A stretch of DNA of 64,000 bases from assembly GCF_000308655.1 (NCBI RefSeq), contig NZ_BAGC01000040.1, forward strand, positions 248,001 to 312,000. The letters run 5' to 3'. This document shows positions 25,348 through 33,311 of this stretch, in pieces (position 1 is the stretch's first letter; each line of letters opens with the position of its first letter). This DNA comes from Nocardia niigatensis NBRC 100131. GTDB taxonomy: Bacteria > Actinomycetota > Actinomycetes > Mycobacteriales > Mycobacteriaceae. The translations under genes and the position numbers were made by a program. A model generated the notes under the pieces. It made no database searches, was not told the origin of the DNA, and saw only the letters and a list, made by a program, of their open reading frames with translations.

Positions 25348-25690
25348 TGTCGTCGAACCATGTCGCTGACCTGAAAGCCGTGACCGACGAGACCTTCGAG
25401 CGCGAGGTCCTCCAGCACCCCGCCCCGTGCTGGTCGAGTTCGGGGCGACGTGGTGTCCCCCGTGCCGCATGATCGCGCCCGTCCTGGCAGCGATCGCCGA
25501 GGAACACGCTGACACGCTCAGCATCCGCAACGTCGATATCGACGAAAACCCCTCCCTCGCAGCCGCTTACCGAATCATGTCGGCGCCGACCCTCATTCTC
25601 TTCCGGGCCGGCCGGCCGATCCTGACTGTGGTCGGCACCCGCTCGAAGGCCAAGCTTCTCGCTGAACTCGACTCCGCACTCAGTGCGTGA
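25347..25690 (+). pseudogene. Thioredoxin gene with a one-base frameshift
   Basis: Starting at ATG 25347 the frame reads MSSNHVADLKAVTDETFERE, then VLQHPAPC and out of frame. From about 25425 the thioredoxin continues one frame over: LVEFGATWCPPCRMIAPVLA with the WCPPC active site, then VDIDENPSLAAAYRIMSAPT and LILFRAGRP, to a stop at 25690. Joining both parts by adding one base near GCCCCGTGCTGG restores a normal 114-residue thioredoxin. It is either a real disabling mutation or a sequencing error. It is translationally coupled to merR. Confidence 0.85.
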
Positions 25691-25956
25691 CCGGCTCGTT
25701 GAACACGGCTGCGGGGACGACGAGTTGCTTCGAGAACCTTCCGGAATCCGATGGTGAAGGCAGCAGGACGCCCGAGTTCTACCTCTTCGCCGAGGACGGG
25801 CGGCCGGTACAGCCGGTGCGCCGGCCGAGTGTGATCACCACGATCCAGTTCAGGGCAACACCGCGTTGACCAGAGATTCCGTTCTCTCTGTTGACGCCAA
25901 CGGATGGATCGTGCCGCAGCCGTAGCGATATCGTGCTTCGCCACGGGCGAGGTGGG

Positions 25957-26181
25957 TCAGGCGAAGCGGCGGGACTTGGTGGCGAGGGCGGCTCGGCCGC
26001 GGGGGGTGAGGCGGTAGCGGCCGCGAGGGTGGGTGGGGGTGATGAGGCCGCGGGATTTCAGGTGGGAGAGAGCGTTTCGAGTGCGCCAGGTGGTCAGGGC
26101 CGCGGAGTACTGGATTTGAGGGGCGGTGAGGGTGTGGTTGGGGTGGAGGGCGGCGAGGACCGCAATTTCGGCGGGGGTCAT
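25957..26181 (-). CDS. Small winged-helix protein
   Basis: A 74-residue basic protein: TPAEIAVLAALHPNHTLTAP, then TWRTRNALSHLKSRGLITPT and a wing-like RGRYRLTPRGRAALA. This resembles a minimal MarR/PadR-like winged helix and could bind DNA. It lies four bases downstream of the small membrane protein gene, in one transcript with it. Between the thioredoxin stop and this gene (25691-25956) I see no gene I can support. Confidence 0.6.
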   Translation of the reverse strand: MTPAEIAVLAALHPNHTLTAPQIQYSAALTTWRTRNALSHLKSRGLITPTHPRGRYRLTPRGRAALATKSRRFA

Positions 26182-26185
26182 GGGG

Positions 26186-26389
26186 TTACCTCGGGGTGTG
26201 GGGGCGGTGGCGGCCGGTGGGATGGTTTGACCGGCAGGGGATGTCGAGGTGGCCGCCGGTGGACAGGGGGAGGCGGAGGGTGGTGGGGCGGGACTCGCGG
26301 GCGAGACGGTACGAATCCCAGGCGGTGCGGGCGGTGATGGCGGTGCAGACCACGATGATGGACAGCAGCGCCCATGCGTCCCAGGGCAT
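26186..26389 (-). CDS. Small single-span membrane protein
   Basis: A 67-residue protein with one hydrophobic segment at its start (DAWALLSIIVVCTAITARTA) and a basic, His/Arg-rich tail (RSNHPTGRHRPHTPR), so probably a membrane-anchored peptide with a cytoplasmic tail. ATG 26389 follows a strong GAGGAGG site, supporting translation. It is divergent from the XRE/DUF397 pair. Confidence 0.55.
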   Translation of the reverse strand: MPWDAWALLSIIVVCTAITARTAWDSYRLARESRPTTLRLPLSTGGHLDIPCRSNHPTGRHRPHTPR

Positions 26390-26531
26390 TTCGACCTCCT
26401 CGTAGCGAATTCTCGGTTGACTTCACTGTGATTGCACAGCGAACCTTATGGAAGAGCTTCAACGAATTACGTTGGCGTTCCACGACGGACCACCCCACGA
26501 AAGGCACTCCCCAGATAGCGAGGCTAACGAA

Positions 26532-27431
26532 ATGGTCGGATCCACCATTCCAAAAAGGGCATTCGGTCGATTTCTTCGCGGGCTCCGCGAGCATGTCGGA
26601 GCGTCGCTGCTGACAGCCAGCTTGCAAATAGACACTTCCAAGCAAACGATGGTTCGTTTGGAGGACGGACTACCGACGAAAGTCACTACACCACAGCTGA
26701 AGTCACTGCTGGATCTCTACGAGGTCAGCCCAGCCATCCGGCGAGAGGCGTTGGAGATGTGGCATGAGGTCCGGCAACAAGACAAGGCCGCAAAGCTCCA
26801 GGGCACGTACAAGGGATGGTGGCAGGCCTACGCTGATCAGTACGCTCCGCATTTCGATCATTACCTGCGACTCGAGGCGACGAGTAACCATTGGGTCAGT
26901 CATCAACTCGTCCATGTGCCGGGCCTGTTGCAGACTTCCGACTATCGCCGAGCGATTATTCGAGCGACCCACCCGGACCTCTCCGAAATCGATGTCGATC
27001 GCCGGTTGGAGCTCGCCGCACGGCGGCAGGAACGTATAGCGGAACCGGCCTACCGCATGCATGCGCTGCTGTCGGAGGCCGTCTTGCGCCATCGTCCCGG
27101 GGGCCCTGCAGTCATGGCCGCCCAACTGCGCTATCTCTGCGAAGCCGGCACCAGGGACAACGTTTCGATCCGAGTCGTGCCGTTCAGCGTGAACATGCAC
27201 GAAGGCCTCGTCATCATGTCATTCACGATGCTTGAATTCCCGCCCCTCTCATACCATTTGGTGGAGCCACCATGCGTCTACATCGATGGCGCAGAGGGGG
27301 CGCTCTACCTCGAGAGCGACCGGGTGATCGAGCGGTTCAGAAGAGCGATCTTAAGCATTCGGCGAGTAGCGTTGAGCGAGAATGACACCAGAGATCTGAT
27401 GTCGGACATCGCGAAGGAGTACACGGCGTGA
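26532..27431 (+). CDS. XRE-type regulator with DUF5753 domain
   Basis: A 299-residue protein with an N-terminal Cro/C1 helix-turn-helix (FGRFLRGLREHVGASLLTAS, then SKQTMVRLEDGLPTKVTTPQ) and a DUF5753 C-terminal domain (VSHQLVHVPGLLQTSDYRRA, LSEAVLRHRPGGPAVMAAQL, GLVIMSFTMLEFPPLSYHLV). This pair of domains is typical of Streptomyces/Nocardia regulators that are co-encoded with a small DUF397 protein, as here. ATG 26532 is chosen because the preceding 28 in-frame codons look non-coding. It overlaps the DUF397 gene by four bases. Confidence 0.88.
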   Translation: MVGSTIPKRAFGRFLRGLREHVGASLLTASLQIDTSKQTMVRLEDGLPTKVTTPQLKSLLDLYEVSPAIRREALEMWHEVRQQDKAAKLQGTYKGWWQAYADQYAPHFDHYLRLEATSNHWVSHQLVHVPGLLQTSDYRRAIIRATHPDLSEIDVDRRLELAARRQERIAEPAYRMHALLSEAVLRHRPGGPAVMAAQLRYLCEAGTRDNVSIRVVPFSVNMHEGLVIMSFTMLEFPPLSYHLVEPPCVYIDGAEGALYLESDRVIERFRRAILSIRRVALSENDTRDLMSDIAKEYTA

Positions 27432-27625
27432 TTACCGATAATTCGAACGCCAGGTGGTTCAAGTCGTCGAGATCAGCAGACGCCAACGAGTGTGTCGAGA
27501 TCGCGTTCATCGGGCGGGGCGCGAGCATCGTCGGGGTGCGTGACTCGAAGGATCCGGCGGGGCCGGCGCTCGTCTTCACCGGGCAGCAGTGGGATCGGTT
27601 TCTCGGGAGCGGGATCTGGCGGTGA
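27428..27625 (+). CDS. DUF397 protein
   Basis: A 65-residue DUF397 protein: NARWFKSSRSADANECVEIA, then VGVRDSKDPAGPALVFTGQQ and WDRFLGSG, the complete family pattern. GTG 27428 overlaps the upstream stop (GTGA). DUF397 proteins are BldB/AbaA-related small partners of XRE-DUF5753 regulators in development and antibiotic control; some pairs behave as toxin-antitoxin-like modules. Function here is by analogy. Confidence 0.92.
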   Translation: MITDNSNARWFKSSRSADANECVEIAFIGRGASIVGVRDSKDPAGPALVFTGQQWDRFLGSGIWR

Positions 27626-27725
27626 GAGGGGCCCGTGGTCTCGGCGGATGGAGGCCGAGATCGCCGGCGGGGAATTTGCCCTGGTCGCTGGGCATTTGCC
27701 ATCGTGTAGGCAGTCCCCGGTTGGG

Positions 27726-27770
27726 GGCCCGGACGAGGGAGCCGTACCCGGTGTGCGACAAGACGGCCTT
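27726..27770 (+). promoter_or_regulatory. Guanidine-III (ykkC-III) riboswitch
   Basis: The leader contains CCGGACGAGGGAGCCGTACC (from 27729), then CGG and, after a short linker, GACAAGACGGC. These are the highly conserved blocks of the ykkC-III pseudoknot: CCGGACGAGG, GCCGTACCCGG and GACAAGACGGC. It ends a few bases before the GGAGG ribosome site (27772-27776) of the SMR exporter, so it should control translation in response to free guanidine. Confidence 0.92.
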
Positions 27771-27781
27771 CGGAGGTTGTC

Positions 27782-28096
27782 ATGTCGTGGATTGTGTTGG
27801 TCGTGTCCGGGGTTTTCGAGGCCGTGTGGGCCACCGCGCTCGGGAAGTCGGAGGGGTTCAGCCGGTTCGGGCCGACGGTGTTGTTCGGCGTGGCGCTCGT
27901 GGCGAGTATGGCGGGGCTGGCGTACGCCATGCGCGGGCTGCCCGTCGGAACGGCGTACGCGGTGTGGGTGGGGATCGGGGCGGTATTGACCGTCGTCTAC
28001 TCCATGGCCACCGGCGGGGCCTCCGTCAATGCGGTCAAGCTGGTGCTACTGGGTGGGATCGTGGCGTGCGTGATCGGGTTGAAGCTGGTCGGGTAG
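27782..28096 (+). CDS. gdx: SMR-family guanidinium exporter (Gdx/SugE type)
   Basis: A 104-residue four-helix SMR protein: SWIVLVVSGVFEAVWATALG with the essential membrane glutamate (E13), then LPVGTAYAVWVGIGAVLTVV and LVLLGGIVACVIGLKLVG. The WATALGKSEGF and GTAYAVWVGIGA features place it in the SugE/Gdx subgroup, which exports guanidinium by proton antiport as an antiparallel homodimer, rather than in the EmrE drug-export group. The guanidine-III riboswitch immediately upstream supports this role strongly. Confidence 0.93.
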   Translation: MSWIVLVVSGVFEAVWATALGKSEGFSRFGPTVLFGVALVASMAGLAYAMRGLPVGTAYAVWVGIGAVLTVVYSMATGGASVNAVKLVLLGGIVACVIGLKLVG

Positions 28097-28099
28097 GCG

Positions 28100-28756
28100 C
28101 TATTTCGGGGGCTCCAGCTTGACCGCGTCCGCGGGGACGCTGGGAACCGATTGCACGGTCGCGGTTTTGGCGGCGGGGTCCGCGAGGAGCAGCCGCCAAT
28201 CCTCGGACACCCACAGCACGGTCTCGGCGGTCGCGGTGATACTGGCGTCGGAGTAGGTGGCGTAGACGGTGAGATCCGCGCGGTCGGGGGCGTACGCCGT
28301 GAGCTTGTAGGCGGTGATGCGCGGGGCCACCGTCGGATTCGCGGGAGCGGTGATCGAGACCTGCGCGCGAGCCAGCACCCAGGAATCCTTGGCCGGACCG
28401 GGAATCAGCGAAATGGCCGCCACCTGCGGCCATGCGCCATCGGGGGCCAGTGACAGCCGAGTGCTGTGATTGATGGCGGCCAAGGCCGCACCCTGCGGAG
28501 TGTGCGAGAAGCCGGCGGCGGTGGCGCCGAGTTTGCTGGGACCGTCGTGGCTGCCGATGGGGAGCTGCACGCCCTGGTAGTTCTCCCAGTGCACGTCGGC
28601 GGGACCGCGGGCCGGATCGACCGCTGTGGTGGTGGTTTTCGCGGCGCTCTGATCACTGATCCCGCAGGCAGACAGGGCGAGGACGGCCGCGGAGACGAGC
28701 AGCGTCACGGCCGTGGCAGTGAAAGTTTGCGCGTGGTGTGCCGATTTGGCGCGCAT
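28100..28756 (-). CDS. Secreted lipoprotein of unknown function
   Basis: A 218-residue protein with a lipoprotein signal (VTLLVSAAVLALSACGISD, lipobox LSAC). The mature part has an early HWENYQGVQLPIGSHDGPS and a C-terminal sheet-rich region (LTVYATYSDASITATAETVL, SEDWRLLLADP). Similar proteins accompany conjugation- or secretion-like loci in Nocardia and mycobacteria. It is convergent with the SMR gene (three bases between stop codons) and divergent from the module that starts at 29138, so it may belong to that system. About 380 bases (28757-29137) between them hold promoters but no clear gene. Confidence 0.8.
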   Translation of the reverse strand: MRAKSAHHAQTFTATAVTLLVSAAVLALSACGISDQSAAKTTTTAVDPARGPADVHWENYQGVQLPIGSHDGPSKLGATAAGFSHTPQGAALAAINHSTRLSLAPDGAWPQVAAISLIPGPAKDSWVLARAQVSITAPANPTVAPRITAYKLTAYAPDRADLTVYATYSDASITATAETVLWVSEDWRLLLADPAAKTATVQSVPSVPADAVKLEPPK

Positions 28757-29137
28757 GAGGATTCCTCCGGGTGGACCTGGTGGCGGTCGAGAAGTGTTGC
28801 GGTGACGCCGGTTCGGGTGACGCGGGGGCGGGCGACGCCGCTGATCCTACGAGGGCCCGCCGACTGTCTACGAGTGTTGCCCGGCACGGTTTAACAATTG
28901 GTCACTCCTGTCACGGAACCGGTTGCGGGGGCCCGCGATCCGGGTAACATCAGGGCCGCAACATGATCATCGCAGGTGGTGGGGTTGATGATGGATCATC
29001 GGGACCTGGTTCCGGTGGGCCACCTGTGCAATCGGCCAGTGGTAGGGAATGCCCGAGCGGTATGGAATGCCCTGGCATCCGGGGGATTCGGGCCGCACAC
29101 CCGACATTTGTCCGTTCGGGGAAGGGGAATTGGGGAC

Positions 29138-30442
29138 ATGAAGACCAAACGAACTTCGATCCTGTTGTCGATGCTGCCCATCGCACTGGTGGCCGGCCAA
29201 GGCGTGGCCGCCGCGGCCCCGGGCCAGCCGGGCCTCGCCGTACCCGGCGACGGGCAACCCGGCCTGAGCACCCAGCCGCAACAGCCGCCCGCCAACTCCT
29301 CCCCCAGCCCGGCGGACTACATCCCGGATCCGCCGATCGCTCCCCCGAACCGTCCCCGGCCGAAGCAGCAGACAACGCCGCAGCAGGACACCATCATTCA
29401 GCCGCAGACCCAGCCACAGGTCCAGCCGACTGAACCGCAGGATTCGCAGCCTGAACAGCCAGCGGCGAATGCGCCGGAAGTAATGCCCTCTGATCCGCAT
29501 CAGCTTCGGCTGGGAAACAACACAGTTCAGCTGCCGGACTGGGTCGACACAAAGACTCGCAACAAGGCCCAGGCCTACGCTGACATGGCCGAATGGCAGA
29601 TTGCCGCCGCATTCGACCGTCTCGGTTACTCCGAGGATGAATCCGATCGACTGGCCGCCTCCAGCGTTGTCGGTGCTGGCCTCGGGTTAGCCGCCGGTGG
29701 CGCGGCAACCGTCGCGCTGGTTCCGGCAGGTTGTGCGGTCGGCGCTGTAGTCGGCGCAGTCGCGGGCGGTGTTATCGGCGGCGTCCCAACTGCGGGCGTT
29801 GGCGCTCCGGCTGGCGCGTTGGTCGGTGGCGTGACTGGTTGCCTTACTGGAGCTGCCGTAGTCGGTATTCCAGCAGTGGGCGTCATCGGGACGTTGGGCG
29901 CAATCGTCGCTGGTGCGCTCGGCGGAGGGAACGCAAAGCAGCCCGAACCCGCCGCCCCGCCACCCCTGATCGATACCGCTGCGCAGGTGCCGGTTTCGGA
30001 TCCGGTGACGGGTTTGCCCGGGGTGCAGCCGGTTTCGGCGATCGCGGGATTGCCCGCGCCGATCGCGCAGGTGGCCGCGCCCGTGATGCAGCAGGTCGCC
30101 ACCACCGTCGAGCAGCAGATCGTGCCCGCGGCGCAACAGGTTGCTCAGCAGGTCGCGCCGATCGCTCAACAGATCGAACAGCAGGTCGCGCCGGTCGCTC
30201 AGCAGGTTCAGCAGCAGGTCGCGCCGGTGGTGGAGGCCGCGGCTCCGGTGGTGGAGCAGGCGGCTACCGGCTTCGGGCAGCAGGTGGCCGCGGTGGCGCC
30301 GCAGGCCGCGCCCGTCGTCGAGCAGGTGGTGGATGGCGTGAACGCGCAGGTGGATTCGTTCCGCTCCGCCGTGGCGCAGATGCCCCCGCTCACCCCCGAA
30401 GCCTTCATGGCCGCACTGCAACCCGCCGCGCCGGGTGCGTGA
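29138..30442 (+). CDS. Secreted Gly/Ala-rich protein with membrane-active and amphipathic repeats
   Basis: A 434-residue exported protein. Residues 1-26 are a Sec signal (cleavage near GVAAAAPG); 30-120 are Pro/Gln-rich and disordered; 125-170 a small folded block with LGNNTVQLPDWVDTKTRNKA; 180-270 a glycine-zipper region of small apolar residues (GAVVGAVAGGVIGGVPTAGV) able to insert in membranes; 330-410 consist of short repeats of the type QQVAPVAQQ, forming amphipathic helices. Similar Nocardia proteins are often labelled insoluble domain protein. ATG 29138 has a GAAGGGGA site. First gene of a co-directional six-gene module. Confidence 0.8.
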   Translation: MKTKRTSILLSMLPIALVAGQGVAAAAPGQPGLAVPGDGQPGLSTQPQQPPANSSPSPADYIPDPPIAPPNRPRPKQQTTPQQDTIIQPQTQPQVQPTEPQDSQPEQPAANAPEVMPSDPHQLRLGNNTVQLPDWVDTKTRNKAQAYADMAEWQIAAAFDRLGYSEDESDRLAASSVVGAGLGLAAGGAATVALVPAGCAVGAVVGAVAGGVIGGVPTAGVGAPAGALVGGVTGCLTGAAVVGIPAVGVIGTLGAIVAGALGGGNAKQPEPAAPPPLIDTAAQVPVSDPVTGLPGVQPVSAIAGLPAPIAQVAAPVMQQVATTVEQQIVPAAQQVAQQVAPIAQQIEQQVAPVAQQVQQQVAPVVEAAAPVVEQAATGFGQQVAAVAPQAAPVVEQVVDGVNAQVDSFRSAVAQMPPLTPEAFMAALQPAAPGA

Positions 30443-31781
30443 CCGGAACGGCACGGGCAACGCCGTGACTCCAGACAACACCTCCGACGCCACCCCAGGC
30501 CATCCACCCCCGGACAACACCGCCGAACCCCTTCCCGCCGAGAGCATCCCCAAGACTCGGAACTCCGACAGCACCTCCACGCCCCGACACTCCGAGGGCA
30601 GGCACCCTGAAGGCATGTCCATGCCTCGGCACCCTGAAGGCACCACCACGTCCCAGCAGCCCGAAGGCACCCTCGAGTCTCGACAACCTGACTACGCGGC
30701 AACGCCTCAGTACTACGACAGCTGTTCCACGGCTGAGCATTCCGGTGCCACCTCCGAGCCTCGGCACGCTGACAGCACTTCGAGGCCTCAGCTCCCTGAT
30801 GACACGTTGACGCCTCAGCTCCCTGACGACGCCTCGACGGCTGGGGACTCTTGTGGCACCGGCATACCGCAGCGCTCCGATCACGTCTCCAAACCGCGGC
30901 ATCGGGCTGTGGGTGGGCCGGGCGGATTTGCGGTGGAGCGGGGCCGGTTCGAGTGGAATGAGGGCGGGGCCGTAGAGAGTTCGGGGGCTGGGGCGAGGCG
31001 GGGTGGCGGGCGGCCTGTGATGCCGGTGCTGGCTCCGGACGCTGCGGAGGCGGTGGGGGCCGCCGTGGAAGAGGAGGCTCCGGGGTGGGCCTCGTGGTTG
31101 ACCGAGGGGGCGGTGCCGGCGGGCGGTGAGGCCGGGCGCGCGTCGGTGCGGGCGGACGACCTGATGGCCGAGGATCCGATGGCGGCGCTGGTGTCCGAGG
31201 CGCGGCGGCGGGCGGCGCAGACACAGCGGCGGATGCGAATCCGCAATCGAGCGCTGGCGATTGCCGGAATTTCGCTGGCGCTGGTGCTGGTGGCCGTGGT
31301 GGGCTGGCTGGTACTCGCACCGAGCGACTCGACGGCGCCGCAGGCGGTTCCGGAGACAAGCGCGGCGGCCACGCCCACGGCGGCGGGGAATCAGCCGGGG
31401 CTGGTGGCCTGGTGTCAGGAACTCAGTACGCCGCAGCGGGTGAGCGGCGATACCGCGGGCGACCTCACCAGCGGGCCCGGCGTCATCATGCACCTCGAAT
31501 ACGCCTGGTACGTGCTGCGGGACGCGGGCGCGGTGCGCGCGCTGCTCACCCCGGACGCGCGCGTCGCTCCGGAACAGGCCACCCGCGACGCGATTTCGGC
31601 CACCCCGGCCGGGACCAAGCATTGCGTCAGCATCACCGGCGCGGACGCCGACCGCTGGAACGTCACCGTCGACGAGAAACACCCCGACGGCAGCCAGACC
31701 TCCTGGCAGCAGGTCATCACCACGACCGCCGCCCGCGACGGCCAGATCCGCATCACCTCCATCGTCGCCGGAAGCCGGTGA
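30435..31781 (+). CDS. Membrane-anchored protein with conserved C-terminal extracytoplasmic domain
   Basis: A 448-residue protein overlapping the previous gene by eight bases. The first 265 residues are hydrophilic and low-complexity (Pro/Glu/His-rich, with repeats such as RHPEG and QLPDD). One transmembrane helix follows (LAIAGISLALVLVAVVGWLV, about 275-295). The C-terminal 120 residues form a domain with VRALLTPDARVAPEQATRDA, PAGTKHCVSITG and QVITTTAARDGQIRITSIVA, clearly similar to the C-terminus of the protein at 35829-37094. GTG 30435 is used; GTG 30465 is an alternative. Function unknown; topology suggests an envelope assembly. Confidence 0.8.
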   Translation: MRDRNGTGNAVTPDNTSDATPGHPPPDNTAEPLPAESIPKTRNSDSTSTPRHSEGRHPEGMSMPRHPEGTTTSQQPEGTLESRQPDYAATPQYYDSCSTAEHSGATSEPRHADSTSRPQLPDDTLTPQLPDDASTAGDSCGTGIPQRSDHVSKPRHRAVGGPGGFAVERGRFEWNEGGAVESSGAGARRGGGRPVMPVLAPDAAEAVGAAVEEEAPGWASWLTEGAVPAGGEAGRASVRADDLMAEDPMAALVSEARRRAAQTQRRMRIRNRALAIAGISLALVLVAVVGWLVLAPSDSTAPQAVPETSAAATPTAAGNQPGLVAWCQELSTPQRVSGDTAGDLTSGPGVIMHLEYAWYVLRDAGAVRALLTPDARVAPEQATRDAISATPAGTKHCVSITGADADRWNVTVDEKHPDGSQTSWQQVITTTAARDGQIRITSIVAGSR

Positions 31782-31784
31782 GCC

Positions 31785-33311
31785 ATGGTCGACATCGACG
31801 ACCGGCTCCGCCCTACGCCCCCTGAGGACCCGGAAGCCTCTGAGCCCCAACACAAGTGGACAAACCTGACCTCCCTTGCGCGCCCAGCAGATCCCCCGGA
31901 ACCGACCACCCCAGCACGCCAGGCCAATCCGCCGCACCCGGCCGAGTCGCTACGCGCGGCCATTTCGGCGATACCAGCCGACTCAGCACACCCAGCCAAT
32001 TCGAGAACACCAGCCCAGTCGGCACGCTCCGCCTATCCCTCCACCCCGACCGAGTCAGCACACCCAGCGAATACGGCGACGCTGGTCGAGTCAGCACGAC
32101 CGACCGATCCCGGCACCCCAGCTGAGTCAGCGCGCCCGGCCAATTCGGCCACCCCGGCCGAATCAGCACGACCGGCCAATCCCGCCACCCCAACCGAGCC
32201 AGCACGACCGGCCAATCCCGCCACCCCAACCGAGCCAGCACGACCGGCCAATCCCGCCACCCCAACCGAATCAGCACGCCCAGCCAATTCGGCCACCCCG
32301 ACCGAATCAGCACGCCCAGCCAATTCGGTGACGCTGGCCGAGCCAGCACGCCCAGCCAATCCGGCGATACCGCCAGAGTCGGTGCACGCGGTTGGTTCTG
32401 CGGGGCGCGCCGGGGCGGTGGGACGGGCGGAGGTGGCGGCGCGGTTGGTGGAGGCGGTGCGGGCGAGTGAGTTCGGGGGCGAGGGGGATTCGGAGTTCAG
32501 TGAGCTGATGCAGCCGGGGCCTGCCGGGTCGCCCACCGATGGGGTGCCGTTGCGGGGTGGGCAGGGGCGGCTGGTGCGGGCTGTGGTGCCACCGGTGCTG
32601 GTACTCGGCGGGTCGGGGGCTTCGGGGGCCAGTACTACGGCGCTGGGGATGGCCGCGGCGGCTGCGGTGGACAGTGACGGCGAGGTGTGGCCGGTGGTGG
32701 TCGATGCCACACTCGGGGGTGGGGACGTGGCGCTGCGCGGGTGTGACGCGGCGGCACCGGTGGGGAGCTTGCAGAAGTGGCTCGGGACAACGTATCCGGG
32801 GCTGGCGTCGAGTGTGGGGGCGTGCTCGGGACAGACCTCGACCGGGGTGCGGGTGCTGGGGCGGACGCCGGATCCGTTGCCGCGCAGGGAATCTCTGGTG
32901 TCGGTCGCGCGGCATCTCGACAATGCGGGGCTGCTGGGGGTTTTCGACGCGGGCGCGCCGGTCACCAGCCGGCTGGCGGCACCGCTGCTGGCCGATCCCA
33001 GGGTCGGGCTGGTGATCACCGTGGCCGCGCGGCCGGACGCCATCAACCGCCTGCAGCCCGCACTCACCTGGCTGGACGAGAACTTCAGCGAGTTCGTCGT
33101 CGGCGACGCCGTCATCGTCGTCACCGAACAGGTACCCGGTTCTGCCACAACGGTTCTCGATCACGTGCGCACCCACCTCGGCTCCTGGGTCCGCGCTGTC
33201 GTCCCGATCCCCTTCGACCTCCACCTCGCCACCGGCGGACCCATCACCTGGCACCACCTCGCCGCCCCCACCCGCGACGCCTACCTCACCCTGCTCGGAG
33301 CGTTGCGATGA
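31785..33311 (+). CDS. MinD/ParA-like protein with repetitive disordered N-terminus and no P-loop lysine
   Basis: A 508-residue protein. Residues 67-198 are eleven 12-residue repeats of the type ESARPANPATPT, certainly disordered. Residues 265-508 have the fold pattern of MinD/ParA-like deviant-Walker NTPases: VLVLGGSGASGASTTALGMA, PVVVDATLGGGDVALRG, a switch-like LLGVFDAGAPV and ITVAARPDAINRLQPAL. The expected P-loop KGGxGKT is replaced by GGSGASGAST, with neither the signature nor the catalytic lysine, so ATP hydrolysis is doubtful. Related arrangements occur in EspI/MinD-like proteins of secretion loci. It overlaps the next gene by four bases (ATGA). Confidence 0.75.
   Translation: MVDIDDRLRPTPPEDPEASEPQHKWTNLTSLARPADPPEPTTPARQANPPHPAESLRAAISAIPADSAHPANSRTPAQSARSAYPSTPTESAHPANTATLVESARPTDPGTPAESARPANSATPAESARPANPATPTEPARPANPATPTEPARPANPATPTESARPANSATPTESARPANSVTLAEPARPANPAIPPESVHAVGSAGRAGAVGRAEVAARLVEAVRASEFGGEGDSEFSELMQPGPAGSPTDGVPLRGGQGRLVRAVVPPVLVLGGSGASGASTTALGMAAAAAVDSDGEVWPVVVDATLGGGDVALRGCDAAAPVGSLQKWLGTTYPGLASSVGACSGQTSTGVRVLGRTPDPLPRRESLVSVARHLDNAGLLGVFDAGAPVTSRLAAPLLADPRVGLVITVAARPDAINRLQPALTWLDENFSEFVVGDAVIVVTEQVPGSATTVLDHVRTHLGSWVRAVVPIPFDLHLATGGPITWHHLAAPTRDAYLTLLGALR
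31983..32378 (+). repeat. 36-base tandem coding repeat, about 11 units
   Basis: Eleven tandem 36-base units encode 12-residue motifs of the type SARPANPATPTE. Three central units (about 32165-32272) are identical or nearly so at the DNA level; outer units are degenerate. The number of identical copies points to recent slippage, so copy number should vary between strains. Confidence 0.9.

Noticed and set aside
811..25700. Insertion sequences as cause of the many truncations
   Set aside because: No transposase-like frame or terminal inverted repeats with target duplications were seen in the region.
28976..29137. Longer N-terminus (GTG 28976) for the secreted Gly/Ala-rich protein
   Set aside because: The extra 54 residues have no signal-peptide character, whereas ATG 29138 begins a typical Sec signal after a good ribosome site.
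31983..32378. Regular 36-base repeats that resemble a CRISPR array
   Set aside because: The repeats are direct tandem units without spacers, lie inside a coding frame and encode a Pro/Ala-rich 12-residue motif; no cas genes are near.
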